This document shows, piece by piece, positions 6,309-15,546 of a stretch of 64,000 nt of DNA (its first letter is position 1; every line of letters starts with the position of its first letter). The stretch comes from CAYXDO01 sp964463485 (GTDB lineage Bacteria; Myxococcota; Kuafuiibacteriia; Kuafuiibacteriales; Kuafuiibacteriaceae), in assembly GCA_964463485.1 (NCBI GenBank), contig CAYXDO010000040.1, positions 9,861-73,860 of the forward strand. The letters run 5' to 3'. A model generated the notes under the pieces. It was not told where the DNA came from. It ran no database searches and worked only from the letters and a program-made list of their open reading frames with translations. The translations under genes and the position numbers were made by a program.

Positions 6309-8695
6309 GGTCGCTGAGAGAGTCGCCTCGCCGGCGGAAGTCGTTGATGAACCCACTGCGCTCCGGCGAGCATCCCAACTGAGATCAAGCTCGAGACGAG
6401 CACCCAGGCCAAGTAGGGTGGGCGGTACGACACGCTCACCGGTCCACGGCTCACGTCGTGGACCCAGACGCCGAGGTGAGTACCAGCGACTCGGACGGTC
6501 GGTAGAGTCTCTTCACCCTGCCAAGCCTCCCAGCCCGCCAGATAGGCCGTTCTCAGCCCGACGATGGCGCCGCCTGCTCCGGTTGCCCGCAGCTGAATCG
6601 TCGACGAATCGAGCGCTTCGAGCTCGACGGCGACGCCCGTGCCGCTCGGAAGGACTCTCCCGCTGAGTGTGTGACCCGCTGGGTCGTCGATGATCGCCGC
6701 CACGGCGCTGGCGCTCTTCGAGCGCCGGATGGATCTCAGCGTCTCACCGTCAGTCCGGTGTCCGATCGGGTTCCGGCTCACGAAGACCTGCGGCAGGGGA
6801 TCGGTGACTCGAAAGAGTCCGAGCCCGCGAGCCTCCAACTCAGGCGCGGGCACCTGCGCGACGTTCCCATCGTGGGGCGGATCGGTTCCCACGAAGTACG
6901 AGCAACCCATCGCCCTGGACGCCGCGCCAGGAGCTCCGATCGGCTTGTCGTCCTCGAAGAGCATGTGGAAATTGAGCCTCGTCTGGAAGATCGAATACAT
7001 CTCTCCGGACGAAAAGCCATCGCAAGCACCGAAGAAGGGGACCAGGTTTCGGCGATCGGCGGCGATCGGGTCCCACCGCGGATCGACCTCTGGCTCCACT
7101 CGGGAGGTCAAGACGCGGCTCCCAACACACATGACCGGAGCGCCCGCGTCGAGCGCGAGGGTCCTCGGGTCGAGGCCGCTCGCGCGACTCGCGAGCGCTG
7201 GACCCATGCGGGCGTGCGCCGGGAACGAGATGAGTTGCTCGAGCCCAAGGACGCCAGTGAGTGCGACATATAGGGCCCGCTTCTTCGTGACCAGCAACGA
7301 CGCGGCGATCGAGATCGGAACCGAGGCCGCGAGCGCGGACCACCAAACGAGCTCGCCGAGCGGCGCGCCGCCTGGGCGCGCGGGCAGGCCCGGCAGAACC
7401 TGCGCTCCCGTTGCTCGGGAGAGCGTCGTGAGATCCGTTCGCTCGTAGCTCACCACGGCAGTGAGAAGCAGTTGCCCAATCAACGTGGCGCCTACCGCTA
7501 CGAGGAGCCGTCGCCTGCCCGCCGGCCGCCGAGCCTCGTCGATCGCGCCGAGACCGATGATCGCCGAGCCGAGCATGGCGACGAGGAAGTACTTCTCGGG
7601 GTACCGAAACAGGGCGAGGGGCGGGAACACGACCATCGCAGTCGAGAGTACCGGCATTTCTCGGCCCAGCGAAAAAGCGAGCGCGCTCATGCCGACCCAA
7701 GCTGCAGCTCTCACCTGGCGACGCAGAGCGCCAGCGACGGCCACCGAGATCCCGAGCGGGCCGACGAAGGGTTGCGCATTCCAGAACGCCGTATTTGGCG
7801 CCACCCAGATACTCTCGAGGTAAGTTGCTCCATCCGAGGGCCAGACGAAGAGACCGGGCCACAGCGCACCCAGCCAAAGCTCTCGGGAAAAAGACCAACT
7901 CAGCTGCTCGCGGAGCTCCATCTGGGCACGCCGTGCGAGCGAGAGCTCCCCGAGCGCCGGGAGCCACGCGGCGACGCCCAACGCAACTCCGCCAAACACC
8001 GCGAGCGCCGGTCCGAGGGCGTGCCGGCGCCGACTGGGCTCGCGAAAAAGAGCCCGGCCAAGCTCGAAGAGCGCGATCGCCGCGCCGGTGCCTGCCGCCT
8101 GAGCTTCTCCCCCAAGAAAGGGTGCGGCAATGGCCAGTCCGAGCGGTAAGGTGTGCGCGCCTCGACGAGCGCGTCGCGCGAGCGCCCAACTCAGCGGCAC
8201 CCAGGAGGCTCCGACGAGGTAGACGGAGTGGGTCGCGAGGTCTAGGCACGTCCCGGAGATCGCGAACACCACGCCGGCCGCCGCGGCGCTTGCTGCCCGC
8301 AAACCAAAGGTTCGGCCTAGGTAGGCGGTCGAGCCGGCCGCGATCACGAGATGCAGAATCACCGAGAGGGATGCGCCGAGATCGGCCGGAAACAGCAACA
8401 CGAGCCACCGAACCGGATAAAGCATCTGAAGACTGGGATCGAAGAGCAGAGGCAACCCATTTCCGAGCTCCCGAGAAACGAGGAGCGACTCACCGCGGCC
8501 GAGCTGATTTCGAATCGCACAGAGAGCTCCGAGATCGTACCGCGACAGATCCACTCCGTAATAGAACCGACCGAAGACGACGGGGAGCGTCAGCACCGCA
8601 CTGACCGCGCCCATGGCCCACACGATGGCGTCGCGCGTCGCCCTCTTGGCCCGGGCCCTCCGAAAGCCGAAGCTCTGTGGGTTCGAGCTCAACAT
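6284..8695 (-). CDS. YfhO-like multi-pass membrane protein
   Basis: The 803-residue protein has many hydrophobic helices: one near the N-terminus (WAMGAVSAVLTLPVVFG), a dense run to about residue 470, and one near the C-terminus (LVSSLISVGMLAGAQW). Early blocks such as YYGVDLSRYDLG and SRELGNGLPLLFDPSLQMLY resemble the YfhO / bacterial membrane mannosyltransferase-like family. In that family some members help glycosylate cell-wall polymers, and the large C-terminal part is extracytoplasmic. The enzymatic role here is an inference. The last residues, STTVSNL and the TAA stop, come from the end of the inserted foldback element, so the native C-terminus has been replaced. It is followed on the same strand, upstream, by the FkbM methyltransferase. 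Confidence 0.75.
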   Translation of the reverse strand: MLSSNPQSFGFRRARAKRATRDAIVWAMGAVSAVLTLPVVFGRFYYGVDLSRYDLGALCAIRNQLGRGESLLVSRELGNGLPLLFDPSLQMLYPVRWLVLLFPADLGASLSVILHLVIAAGSTAYLGRTFGLRAASAAAAGVVFAISGTCLDLATHSVYLVGASWVPLSWALARRARRGAHTLPLGLAIAAPFLGGEAQAAGTGAAIALFELGRALFREPSRRRHALGPALAVFGGVALGVAAWLPALGELSLARRAQMELREQLSWSFSRELWLGALWPGLFVWPSDGATYLESIWVAPNTAFWNAQPFVGPLGISVAVAGALRRQVRAAAWVGMSALAFSLGREMPVLSTAMVVFPPLALFRYPEKYFLVAMLGSAIIGLGAIDEARRPAGRRRLLVAVGATLIGQLLLTAVVSYERTDLTTLSRATGAQVLPGLPARPGGAPLGELVWWSALAASVPISIAASLLVTKKRALYVALTGVLGLEQLISFPAHARMGPALASRASGLDPRTLALDAGAPVMCVGSRVLTSRVEPEVDPRWDPIAADRRNLVPFFGACDGFSSGEMYSIFQTRLNFHMLFEDDKPIGAPGAASRAMGCSYFVGTDPPHDGNVAQVPAPELEARGLGLFRVTDPLPQVFVSRNPIGHRTDGETLRSIRRSKSASAVAAIIDDPAGHTLSGRVLPSGTGVAVELEALDSSTIQLRATGAGGAIVGLRTAYLAGWEAWQGEETLPTVRVAGTHLGVWVHDVSRGPVSVSYRPPYLAWVLVSSLISVGMLAGAQWVHQRLPPARRLSQRPSTTVSNL

Positions 8696-8717
8696 GGGCG
8701 AACGTAGTCTTGGAAGC

Positions 8718-9767
8718 TCAGTGCATTTCGAGCTTACGTTCTTTGGGCTGACCCATCGGATCGGTGGTGAGTCCCTTGTTGGTCATCATGATCGCGCCGC
8801 GTTTTTCTCGTGGGACGGCGACCGTGTCTGCGAAGCGCGTCTTCTTGAAGTCCGGGTCGAAGTCCTTCAGCACGTACAGCCCATATCCCAGGTGACAGGC
8901 CGCGTTGTCGAACTCCAGGAGATCGTAGCTCTCGGGCAGGACCGCTCGGAGCTCGTCGATGCTCTTGAAGTTCTCCTTCATCGTGTCGTTGACGGTGACT
9001 TCGACGACGATGATGGGGCGGCTGGTCTTGATCGTCTCCGTGAGCCCTTTCAGGGCGAGCTTCTCATACCCTTCGATGTCCATCTTGATCATGTCGATCC
9101 GGGTTCCTTCGAGCAAATCGTCCCCCCGGACGAGCCTCAACTTCTCCTTGGTCGCTCCGACGGTGAACTCACTCTCTGCGAAGCTCCCACCCGACTGGGA
9201 TTCCGACGCGAAGAAGTCCGACTCGGACGCCGCGTCGGCCAGCCCGACATCGTGAATCACGATGTTCTTGAGGCCATTCAGCTCGATGGTTTTGCGAAAC
9301 CGATTCAACGCCGGAGGGTACGGCTCGATCGCGTGAATGACTTTGGAATACGGGACCATGAAGACGGAGTGTTGCCCGGTGTTCGCGCCGACGTCGACGA
9401 ACACCCCGCCTCCGGGCGCGAGCTTCTTCATCGTGTCCCGCATGAAGTAGAGCATGTGCTTCTCGTACGCGCCGAGGTACAAGATGTACTCATCGATGTG
9501 GAATCTCGTGTCGCCTTGCCACTTCACGCCGTAGAAGTCCGTCGTGAACTCGACCTCCCTGTAGAGCCCTCGAGACACGAGTGTGGGCGGGCAGTCCGCG
9601 GGCTTTGCCGCCACCTCCTTGCGGACGTCCTCGAGGTTTCGCTCGAGCTCCTCCTTCGGAAGCCAGCCCGTGCTGAAATAGACCGTGGTGGCGACTTCGG
9701 AGAGGACCAGAAAGCCTACCAGTACTCCCCAGGCTCGATCCCTCATGGGTGTCGTCTCCGCGTTCAT
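8718..9767 (-). CDS. Membrane-anchored FkbM family methyltransferase
   Basis: Near the N-terminus is one hydrophobic helix (WGVLVGFLVLSEVATTVYF), so the protein is probably anchored in the membrane. The SAM-binding motif I is FVDVGANTGQHS, followed by HAIEPYPPALNRFRKTIE. The FkbM signature DMIKMDIEGYE is present later. The FkbM family methylates O-groups of sugars or other small molecules. I chose the ATG at 9767 over an upstream in-frame start at 9806 because it places the hydrophobic helix close to the N-terminus; the choice is not certain. The nearby YfhO-like gene on the same strand suggests a role in surface glycan synthesis. The acceptor is unknown. Confidence 0.8.
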   Translation of the reverse strand: MNAETTPMRDRAWGVLVGFLVLSEVATTVYFSTGWLPKEELERNLEDVRKEVAAKPADCPPTLVSRGLYREVEFTTDFYGVKWQGDTRFHIDEYILYLGAYEKHMLYFMRDTMKKLAPGGGVFVDVGANTGQHSVFMVPYSKVIHAIEPYPPALNRFRKTIELNGLKNIVIHDVGLADAASESDFFASESQSGGSFAESEFTVGATKEKLRLVRGDDLLEGTRIDMIKMDIEGYEKLALKGLTETIKTSRPIIVVEVTVNDTMKENFKSIDELRAVLPESYDLLEFDNAACHLGYGLYVLKDFDPDFKKTRFADTVAVPREKRGAIMMTNKGLTTDPMGQPKERKLEMH

Positions 9768-10055
9768 CGGCGCCTCATACCAAACACAGACCGGGCCGCT
9801 CAGCAAGGCGCGGTCGTATCAAGTTGGCGCCACCGGCCAGCGGGATTGGCTCGAGCGCACGCGCCTGCCGGAAAGTTGAGTAGACTGAGCTGCGAGGACA
9901 CGTCGCACCCTCGTGGTACAGACAGGGTCGTGTTTACCTGCGTCGTGGACCGCCCGCTTTCCATGAAGCTGGAGCTCATGCGACTCCAGCGCACGTGCCT
10001 TCGCCTCGCGAATGGAGTATGAGCTTCGGGCCGTGTTCGCGGCGACGGAGGACGA

Positions 10056-10691
10056 ATGAGGTTGGGTTTCCTCGTCGATCTCGATCTCTGCATTGGATGC
10101 AAGGGTTGTGAGATCGCGTGCAAATCGGAGAACGAGGTCCCGCTGAGTCACTGGCGACTCCGAGTGAAGTACGTCGACGTCGGGCTCTACCCAGAAGTGA
10201 AGCGAACCTTCACTCCCCTTCGATGTAATCACTGCGACAACGCGCCGTGCGAGCGAGTATGTCCGGTCGGTGCGCTGCACTACCTCGAAAATCGTATCGT
10301 CGACGTCGACAAAGACCGCTGTATCGGCTGCGCCGCTTGCATGATGGCGTGCCCGTACGGCGCGATCTACATGGACCCCGAGACGAACACGGCGGACAAG
10401 TGCACTTACTGCGCCCACCGCGTCGAGTCTGGGTTGGAGCCCGCCTGTGTCGTCACCTGCCCGACCGAAGCCAACGTCTTTGGCGACCTCGACGACCCGC
10501 TGAGTAAGATCAGCCAGTACATCGTCGCCCATCCTGACGCCCGCGTCCGCAAACCCGAAAAAGGCACCGTGCCGAAGCATTTCTACACAGGCGGCGGTCG
10601 TGCACACCTCGAACCCCTCGCGTCCCGACGTGAGGAGGGTCAGAACCTCTTCGGTCGCATCGGGAAGCTCGATCACGTGGGAGGGAAGTGA
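10056..10691 (+). CDS. Electron-transfer ferredoxin subunit (NrfC/PsrB/DmsB type)
   Basis: The 211-residue protein carries four cysteine groups of the four-cluster ferredoxin family: CIGCKGCEIAC, CNHCDNAPCERVCP, CIGCAACMMACP, and CTYCAHRVESG with the later CVVTCP. It should bind four [4Fe-4S] clusters and pass electrons between the NrfD-type quinone-interacting subunit and the molybdopterin enzyme encoded just downstream. No signal peptide is visible, as is usual for this subunit, which travels with the Tat-exported catalytic subunit. A strong GGAGG sits four bases before the ATG. Its TGA is followed one base later by the GTG of the NrfD gene, marking one operon. Confidence 0.92.
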   Translation: MRLGFLVDLDLCIGCKGCEIACKSENEVPLSHWRLRVKYVDVGLYPEVKRTFTPLRCNHCDNAPCERVCPVGALHYLENRIVDVDKDRCIGCAACMMACPYGAIYMDPETNTADKCTYCAHRVESGLEPACVVTCPTEANVFGDLDDPLSKISQYIVAHPDARVRKPEKGTVPKHFYTGGGRAHLEPLASRREEGQNLFGRIGKLDHVGGK

Positions 10692-10692
10692 A

Positions 10693-11559
10693 GTGGAAGG
10701 CATCGTTACGCTCGACGTGCTGCATACCGGGGTGATCTGGGGTTGGTATGTCACGATGAATTTCTGGGCGAAGAGTATTGCGACCGGAGTTTTCTTGTTG
10801 GGCCCGTTTCTGTGGCGACGATTTCCCCAGAACGCGGCCTTTTACCGGACGACCGTACCCGTTCTGGGGTTCATCTTCCTCAACATCACGCTCCTGTTCA
10901 CGGTGCTCGATCTCCACCAGCCGTTTCGGTTCTGGCACATGTTCTTGTACCCTCACTTCACCTCAGTCATCAACCTGGGCGCCTGGGTCCTCACCGTCTA
11001 CAACGGCTTGCTCGCGCTCCTGATTTGGTTCGCCTACAAGAAGCTCGACGGACTCTACGACAGGCTCGTGATTCCCACATGGATTGTCGCATTCCTTGCG
11101 ACGATTTACACCGCTGGTCTCCTGGGTCAGCAAAATGCGCGGGAGCTCTGGCAGACTGCGACCGAGGTGCCGCAGATGTTGCTCGCCGCGACGATCGCCG
11201 GGAGCGCGTGTCTCGTTCTCTTCCCTCGTCCTGGCCCGGACGAGCGCACGGCGCTCGCCTGGGTTCTCGGACTCTCCGCCGCGGTGGCGCTGACCATCTT
11301 CGTGAGTGAGGTCGTCTTCGCGCCCCAGAAATCCGAGGAAGCCGAGCTGATCGTCCGTACCCTCGTGACGGGTGACCTTCGGAATCTCTTTCTTTCGGGC
11401 CTCTTTCTCGGATTTGTCGCACCGATGGCGCTGGCCTTCTTTGGAATCCAGCGCCGCTCGGCCTCACTCCTGCCGGCCGCAGCCGTATCGTCTCTGGTGG
11501 GGCTGTGGCTCGTCAAACACGCGTGGCTGATCGCGCCGCAACTTCTGCCGTTGAGCTGA
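10693..11559 (+). CDS. NrfD/PsrC family membrane anchor
   Basis: About 288 residues with eight or more hydrophobic helices, starting with GWYVTMNFWAKSIATGVFLLG, a typical opening of NrfD/PsrC proteins. These subunits hold the ferredoxin and catalytic subunits at the membrane and exchange electrons with the quinone pool. I chose the GTG at 10693 because GAGGGAAG lies just upstream and the frame then begins one base after the ferredoxin stop. An earlier in-frame start at 10600 would overlap the ferredoxin gene by about 90 bases. It stands between the ferredoxin and the catalytic subunit, matching the B-C-A order seen in some polysulfide and tetrathionate reductase loci. Confidence 0.88.
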   Translation: MEGIVTLDVLHTGVIWGWYVTMNFWAKSIATGVFLLGPFLWRRFPQNAAFYRTTVPVLGFIFLNITLLFTVLDLHQPFRFWHMFLYPHFTSVINLGAWVLTVYNGLLALLIWFAYKKLDGLYDRLVIPTWIVAFLATIYTAGLLGQQNARELWQTATEVPQMLLAATIAGSACLVLFPRPGPDERTALAWVLGLSAAVALTIFVSEVVFAPQKSEEAELIVRTLVTGDLRNLFLSGLFLGFVAPMALAFFGIQRRSASLLPAAAVSSLVGLWLVKHAWLIAPQLLPLS

Positions 11560-11566
11560 GGTGGCC

Positions 11567-14500
11567 ATGGGACTCCTGCAACGTCGAGACTTTTTGAAGG
11601 CAGCGGCAGCGGCGACGGGGGCCGCCGTCGCCACGGTGGGCGCGATCCGGTCGTTCATCCCCAAGGCACGGGCTGGGGAGTCACTCTCAGGCAGGATCGA
11701 CCGTGTCCCTGTCGTGCATGGGAACTTTGCGAGCTACCCACCGACTGAAAAATGGGACTCGTGGCGGGAGCTCTCCGGAGACGACCACAAGCGCGGCGGA
11801 GCTCTGCGGACGGACGTGAAGTCGCATGAGTATATGCTCGTGCCGACGATCTGCAACAACTGCGAAGCGGCGTGTGGACTCACCGCCTGGGTCGACAAGG
11901 AGACCTTCGTCGTCAGAAAATACATGGGTAATCCGCTGCACACAGGAAGCCGCGGCCGCAACTGCGCCAAGGGTTACGCGGTGCAGTCCCAGATGTACGA
12001 TCCAGACCGAATTCCCTTCCCGCTCAAACGCGCTCCTGGATCGAAGCGGGGGGACGGAAAATGGGTACGTACGACCTGGGACGAGGCGCTCGCAGCCATC
12101 GGCGCGAAGATGCGCGAGGCCCTGTCTAGCGGGGACGAGCTGAGCAAGAAGTCGATCATGCACCACGTCGGCCGCCCCAACGAGTCCGGCTTTACGCCGC
12201 GCGTGTGGGCGAGCCTCGGCCAGGACTGCCAAAACAGCCACACGAACATATGCTCGGCCAGCGGTCGCTTCGGGAGCCTGGCGTGGGTCAACGACGACCG
12301 CAGCGCCCCTGACTGGGAGCGGTCCAGACTGATCCTCTTGGTGTCGTCCCACGCCGCCGACGCAGGACACTACTTTCAGCAGTCTGCTGCCCAAATTGCC
12401 AAGGCGAGGAAAAAAGGCGCCAAGCTCGTCGTCCTCGACCCTCGACTCTCGAACTCTGCAGGTATCGCGGACCTCTGGATCCCGTGCTGGCCCGGCAGTG
12501 AGGCAGCCATTCACCTCGCCCTCGCCGGCCGCCTCATCCGCGAGGGGCGATACGACCATGAGTTCGTGCGTCAGTGGTGGAATTGGCAGGACCTGATGGA
12601 CGACGCCGACGAGCTGGCGCTCCTGGTCAAGCTCGGCTTTCTCGGGGAGATGCCGAAGTCCGACGACTTCGAAGCGTTCGAACGAGTCTTGGTCGACCTG
12701 TATGGGCGCTACACGCTCGAGTGGGCCGCCGCCGAGGCCCGCGTGCCGGTGAGCAAGCTCGAACAGCTCTATGAGTACATCGTGTACGCGGGCGATCGAA
12801 TCACGTCGTTCTACTGGCGATCGACCGGAGCCGGCAACCGCGGCGGCTGGATGACTTCCAGTCGAACCGGGATCTTTCTGCTCGCACTCACCGGCAACTT
12901 CAACGGCGTGGGAGCGCTCGGCGTCGAGGAAGGTCGAATGATCGCCGTCGCCGGCAAAGGAGGCAAGGCCACGATCTCCGAATCACCCCCGAAGGTCGGC
13001 GCCTGGAACGAGCTGTCGTGGCCCCCAGAGTGGCCCCTGGCTGCCTACGAGCTCTCCTTTTTGCTCCCGCACTTGCTCTCCGATACGGAGTGGCAGGATC
13101 GCTGGCGGAGCCGAGGACTGAGTGTCCCGAAGAAGCTCGCGGTGTGGATCCCGCGGCAATACAACCCGGTTTGGATCAACCCCGACGGTTTTCGCTGGAT
13201 CGAGGTACTGAAAGACGAGTCCAAGCTCGAGCTCACCTTCAACCCGTCGCCGATTTGGTCCGAGACCAACTGGTTCATGGACTATATTCTCCCGGTCGGA
13301 CTCAGCGGAGAACGGCACGACCAGCACTCCGAGCCGACCAACACCGAGGCCTGGATCGGCTTTCGCCAGCCCGTGCTCCGCGTGGCCCTGGAAAAGTCCG
13401 GCTGGATCCCCAAAGACCCTGCCCGCGCCACGCTCGAGGCCCACATGAAAGCCGGCCTTGGTGAGATTTGGGAGGAAAACGAGCTCTGGATCAACTTGAT
13501 CTTTCATCACGTGGACCCCGACGGCTCGCTCGGAATCCGCGGGTTCTGGGAGAGTCGCGCGAACCCAGGAAAGCCGGTCACCATCGCCGAGTATTACAAC
13601 GCTGCCTTTGCGACGCTCCCAAGGCTGCGAGCCGCCGCCGAGGCCGCGGCCAGGGAGAAAAAGGCCAAGGCCAAGACGCCGCTCGAAAATCAGCTCGCCG
13701 AGTTCGCGCTCCAATACCCATGTTATGACTTGCTCCGCGACCGGGGTGCTTGGACCGAGAAGCGCGACGTGTATCTGCAGCACGAAGAGGAGCTCGCGAT
13801 CGACGAAACCAAGAGGGTCGTCGCGGCCAAGTCTCCCCAGTTCTGGGGGGGCAAGGTCGAGTACCCTCTGAAGGACCTGAAGACCGATCCCCGCACGAGC
13901 CAGCTCTACGTCGAGACGCCCGAGGGTCGACACAACCTCGGCGTGAAGGACGAGCGGGGAGCCCTCGTCACCGGCTTCGGCACGCCGAGCCGCAAGATGG
14001 AGCTCTACGCCAAGTGGCTCAAGGATTGGGGCTGGCCGGAGTACGCCTTACCCATCTATCCCATCACGGACGAGCAGCGCACGGCGATGATTCACATCGT
14101 CTCACACGTTCATCATCGCTACATGACCGAGCCCAACGCTTTCGCCCTGAATCCGATTTACCGGCTCCCGTACAACATTCACACGCGCGGCGTGAACTCC
14201 AAGTGGCTGATGGAAATCAGCCAGAACCACAACCCGGTTTGGATGAATACGAAGGACGCCTCGCGGCTTGGGTTTCAGCGAGGAGAGGCCGTCAGGGTGC
14301 GTGTCGTCGACACCTTGAGCGGCAAGGAGTCCGGATACTTCATCGCCCAATGCCAGCCCACCGAGGGAATGGCGCCCGGCGTCCTGGCCTGTAGCCACCA
14401 CGCAGGTCGCTGGAGGCTCGTGGCGGAGGTGCCCATCGAGGGGGCCGAGCAGCCGCTCCACGTGATGAGAGTCGGCGCTCCGGAGGCCAAGATCAGCGAG

Positions 14501-14917
14501 AGCGGAGCGACGCGCGCGCTGGGCTACTCTCGAGGCATCGAACCCTTCGAAGTGAAGCCGACCAAAGAGTTTGGTGAGCAGGGATGGCCTTTTGCGTCCA
14601 TGAATCAGGACTTGGACAATATCACCTGGGACGGTCTATCGGGCGTCTGGCAAAACGCGGTGCACCACCCTCACCCTGACCCGATCTCCGGCATGCACTG
14701 CTGGCACCAGAAGGTGCTGCTCGAGAAAGCGGCACCCGGAGAGAAGATCGGTGATCTCAAGGTCGACATCTCAGCCACCTTCGAGACTTACCGAGCCTGG
14801 CGTGACCAACTGACCCGCCCGGCTCCGGGCCCAGGGAATCTACGTCGGCCCGAGCACTTGAAGCGGCCGTGGGTTGCGCTCACTCGAGAGGCCTATCAAC
14901 TCGGTAAGAAGGCCTGA
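11567..14917 (+). CDS. Tat-exported molybdopterin oxidoreductase, catalytic subunit
   Basis: The protein is about 1116 residues, long for the DMSO reductase superfamily. It begins with a twin-arginine signal (QRRDFLKAAAAATGAAVA). A [4Fe-4S] motif follows: C96-x2-C99-x3-C103-x29-C133. The HTNICSASG block (about C229) is a plausible molybdenum ligand. A C-terminal molybdopterin-binding domain follows after about residue 850 (for example NPVWMNTKDASRLGF). With the ferredoxin, NrfD and TorD neighbours this is a periplasmic complex of the polysulfide/thiosulfate/tetrathionate/arsenate reductase group. The substrate cannot be read from the sequence. I chose the ATG at 11567, which has GAGG just upstream, over the GTG at 11561. 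The nearby sulfur encapsulin makes a sulfur substrate attractive but unproven. Confidence 0.88.
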   Translation: MGLLQRRDFLKAAAAATGAAVATVGAIRSFIPKARAGESLSGRIDRVPVVHGNFASYPPTEKWDSWRELSGDDHKRGGALRTDVKSHEYMLVPTICNNCEAACGLTAWVDKETFVVRKYMGNPLHTGSRGRNCAKGYAVQSQMYDPDRIPFPLKRAPGSKRGDGKWVRTTWDEALAAIGAKMREALSSGDELSKKSIMHHVGRPNESGFTPRVWASLGQDCQNSHTNICSASGRFGSLAWVNDDRSAPDWERSRLILLVSSHAADAGHYFQQSAAQIAKARKKGAKLVVLDPRLSNSAGIADLWIPCWPGSEAAIHLALAGRLIREGRYDHEFVRQWWNWQDLMDDADELALLVKLGFLGEMPKSDDFEAFERVLVDLYGRYTLEWAAAEARVPVSKLEQLYEYIVYAGDRITSFYWRSTGAGNRGGWMTSSRTGIFLLALTGNFNGVGALGVEEGRMIAVAGKGGKATISESPPKVGAWNELSWPPEWPLAAYELSFLLPHLLSDTEWQDRWRSRGLSVPKKLAVWIPRQYNPVWINPDGFRWIEVLKDESKLELTFNPSPIWSETNWFMDYILPVGLSGERHDQHSEPTNTEAWIGFRQPVLRVALEKSGWIPKDPARATLEAHMKAGLGEIWEENELWINLIFHHVDPDGSLGIRGFWESRANPGKPVTIAEYYNAAFATLPRLRAAAEAAAREKKAKAKTPLENQLAEFALQYPCYDLLRDRGAWTEKRDVYLQHEEELAIDETKRVVAAKSPQFWGGKVEYPLKDLKTDPRTSQLYVETPEGRHNLGVKDERGALVTGFGTPSRKMELYAKWLKDWGWPEYALPIYPITDEQRTAMIHIVSHVHHRYMTEPNAFALNPIYRLPYNIHTRGVNSKWLMEISQNHNPVWMNTKDASRLGFQRGEAVRVRVVDTLSGKESGYFIAQCQPTEGMAPGVLACSHHAGRWRLVAEVPIEGAEQPLHVMRVGAPEAKISESGATRALGYSRGIEPFEVKPTKEFGEQGWPFASMNQDLDNITWDGLSGVWQNAVHHPHPDPISGMHCWHQKVLLEKAAPGEKIGDLKVDISATFETYRAWRDQLTRPAPGPGNLRRPEHLKRPWVALTREAYQLGKKA

Positions 14918-15546
14918 TGGAGGCCAAAGCCCGGCGAGAGCTGTACGCGTTCTTCTCTCGTCTCTTCGTCAAGGAGGTGGACCAGGACTTCTTGGCCACG
15001 ATCCAGGGGCCCCTGGGTTCGGCGCTCTTGCCCGAGGCCATACTGGAGCTCAACTCCTTGTCGGCGTCGAAACTGCAGGCATGGCTAGACGCCGATTTCA
15101 CCCATCTCACGATCGTGAACCTCGCGCCGTATGAGTCGTTTTTTCGGCGAGACGACGGGAAAATCGAGGCGGGAGCGGTCAACCCGGTCGTCGAGTTCTA
15201 CCGGCGGCACGGGTTCGAGGCCGACCTCGGCGCGGCCCGATCCATCTCCCCCGATCACCTCGGCATCGAGCTCGAGCTCATGGCAGAGCTGTGTGATCAA
15301 GAAGCTGCCGCGCACGACCCCGAGTATGCGAAGTGCATCCGCGAGGTGGAGAGCGCGTTTCTCCGAGAACACCTGCTCGCTTGGGCGCCGATCTATTTTC
15401 TCACGGCGATGCGAAATGCGAGGAGTGTGCTTTATCGGGAGGGTTCGGAGGCTGCGCTGGAATTCATGCTCGAGGACTACGAGCGCCTGGCACGGGTACC
15501 AGAAGTCAGTGACCATGTAGTCACTGGCACGCGATCGTCGACATGA
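14917..15546 (+). CDS. TorD/DmsD-like molybdoenzyme chaperone
   Basis: A 209-residue, mostly helical protein whose ATG overlaps the stop of the catalytic subunit gene by one base. It has the features of the TorD family: an N-terminal REL-Y-FFSRLF helix, a central YESFFRRDDG region, EFYRRHGFE and a later HLGIELELMAELC block. Such proteins bind the Tat signal of their partner and keep it from export until the molybdenum cofactor is inserted. The very tight coupling points to the upstream enzyme as its client. Its last 26 bases overlap the 3' end of the convergent Cys-rich lipoprotein gene. Confidence 0.85.
   Translation: MEAKARRELYAFFSRLFVKEVDQDFLATIQGPLGSALLPEAILELNSLSASKLQAWLDADFTHLTIVNLAPYESFFRRDDGKIEAGAVNPVVEFYRRHGFEADLGAARSISPDHLGIELELMAELCDQEAAAHDPEYAKCIREVESAFLREHLLAWAPIYFLTAMRNARSVLYREGSEAALEFMLEDYERLARVPEVSDHVVTGTRSST

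Noticed and set aside
9819..10754. A 311-residue minus-strand frame over the ferredoxin gene
   Set aside because: The plus strand has a perfect four-cluster ferredoxin with a good ribosome binding site; the minus frame has no motif.
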